Assembly: GCF_036014175.1 (NCBI RefSeq)
Contig: NZ_CP107917.1
Coordinates: 806,001-870,000, forward strand
Source: Streptomyces sp. NBC_00443
GTDB taxonomy: Bacteria > Actinomycetota > Actinomycetes > Streptomycetales > Streptomycetaceae
DNA: 64,000 nt
Direction of reading: 5' to 3'
Shown: positions 63,570 to 64,000 of the stretch, one piece after another
How positions within the stretch are numbered: position 1 is the stretch's first letter
How the letters are laid out: every line of letters begins with the position of its first letter
Notes under the pieces: model-generated
Seen by the model: only the letters and a program-made list of their open reading frames with translations
Databases searched by the model: none
Told to the model about the DNA's origin: nothing
Position numbers and translations under genes: made by a program

Positions 63570-64000
63570 TCAGGTCGCAAGGGGCTGCTGGATGCTGTCG
63601 CCTCGGTTGCTGATCGCGATGTGGGTGCCGATGCGCCGGAAATCGTTGATCACGCCGAAGAGGCTCTTGTCGGACGGCAGGAGGGCCGGGAGAGCGGCGT
63701 CCTGTGACAGCTGGGCTCGGAGCATCTCCTTGTAGGCGTTGTAGACCCTCGCCGTGTAGCCGGGCTCGGTCGCCGCGTTCATCCGGTGGTCGTTGGTGAC
63801 CGCGATCGAGGCGAGGTCCATGAGGTAGCAGTCGAACAGGTCCGTGACGTCCTTGGACTTCGCGTCGTCGTCCCCGTTCGCCGCGTCCCGCGCGAGTACC
63901 TGGCCCATCTCCACGACGATCTCGCGGTACGTCCGGTGCCGGGTGCTGCTGGGGAAGGCGGCCATGATGTGGTCGGCCTGCCCGGCGCCCTCCGTGTTCA
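63570..64000 (-). CDS. C-terminal part of an unidentified protein, runs off the right edge
   Basis: The frame is open from the right edge through to a stop at 63570; the internal ATG at 63965 is unlikely to be the true start because in-frame sequence (NTEGAGQADHI) precedes it. The visible 143 residues are largely helical, with no known motif (DLFDCYLMDLASIAVTNDHRM, LFGVINDFRRIGTHIAIS). GC is lower than in neighbouring genes. Function unknown; the rest of the gene is needed. Confidence 0.6.
   Translation of the reverse strand, partial: NTEGAGQADHIMAAFPSSTRHRTYREIVVEMGQVLARDAANGDDDAKSKDVTDLFDCYLMDLASIAVTNDHRMNAATEPGYTARVYNAYKEMLRAQLSQDAALPALLPSDKSLFGVINDFRRIGTHIAISNRGDSIQQPLAT

Noticed and set aside
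1..64000. Antibiotic biosynthetic cluster, CRISPR array, prophage, transposase, tRNA or rRNA genes
   Set aside because: No PKS/NRPS/terpene core genes, no regularly spaced repeats, no integrase or transposase, and no tRNA- or rRNA-like sequence was recognised. The P450s are of the fatty-acid type and do not on their own imply a cluster.

Overview
The window is about 64 kb of very GC-rich DNA with strong third-codon-position GC, frequent GTG and TTG starts, GTGA/ATGA stop-start overlaps and almost no TTA codons. It carries an iron-box, a Zur-like box, Tat signals and typical actinobacterial families (CYP102-type P450s, ECF41 sigma factor, DUF2470, DUF3626). Everything points to a Streptomyces chromosome. 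I saw no tRNA, rRNA, CRISPR array, prophage or insertion sequence.

Layout. 1-6.5 kb: the tail of a secreted lectin-domain protein, a PHP-domain protein, a candidate small RNA, an SDR behind a MerR-type promoter, an epimerase, a ROK regulator and an APH-fold kinase. 6.5-11.4 kb: a self-sufficient CYP102 P450-reductase fusion divergent from a PAS/LuxR-type regulator, then a DUF3626 protein. 11.4-18 kb: a frameshifted FBP (EF-G-binding) gene, an erythromycin-esterase-like secreted protein with a TTA codon, a FUSC-type exporter, an unknown conserved protein, a Tat-exported lactonase and an iron-box-controlled DUF2470 protein. 18-24.3 kb: a TetR/P450 divergent pair, and a likely operon of alpha/beta hydrolase, PIG-L deacetylase, ECF41 sigma factor and a Cys-rich pentapeptide-repeat protein.

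24.3-44.9 kb is the centrepiece, an L-rhamnose system. It holds a LacI repressor, a secreted BNR_4 propeller enzyme, a mutarotase, a rhamnose ABC importer, rhamnose isomerase, a bifunctional rhamnulose-1-phosphate aldolase/lactaldehyde dehydrogenase, rhamnulokinase, the lactate-oxidising LutABC, and a Tat-exported GH78 alpha-L-rhamnosidase. Together they form a path from extracellular rhamnosides to DHAP plus pyruvate. LacI-type operators lie at the predicted start points of both divergent operons and in front of the GH78 gene.

45-64 kb: a MacB-like ABC pair, a TetR regulator whose palindrome recurs upstream of an SDR, a MoxR/VWA pair, an MDR oxidoreductase, a cupin, a PLP dehydratase with a DauR-like regulator, a decayed LacI pseudogene, an M4 metalloprotease with a TTA codon, a P1B-4-type metal ATPase, a ZnuABC-type importer, a SRAP peptidase and a partial unknown gene at the right edge.

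Three genes (FBP, rhaEW, lutB) are broken by the same lesion: one missing base in a CTCCCC context (where family alignment expects five C). This points to a systematic homopolymer error in the assembly, although two of the three genes are consecutive steps of rhamnose breakdown, so real loss needs excluding.
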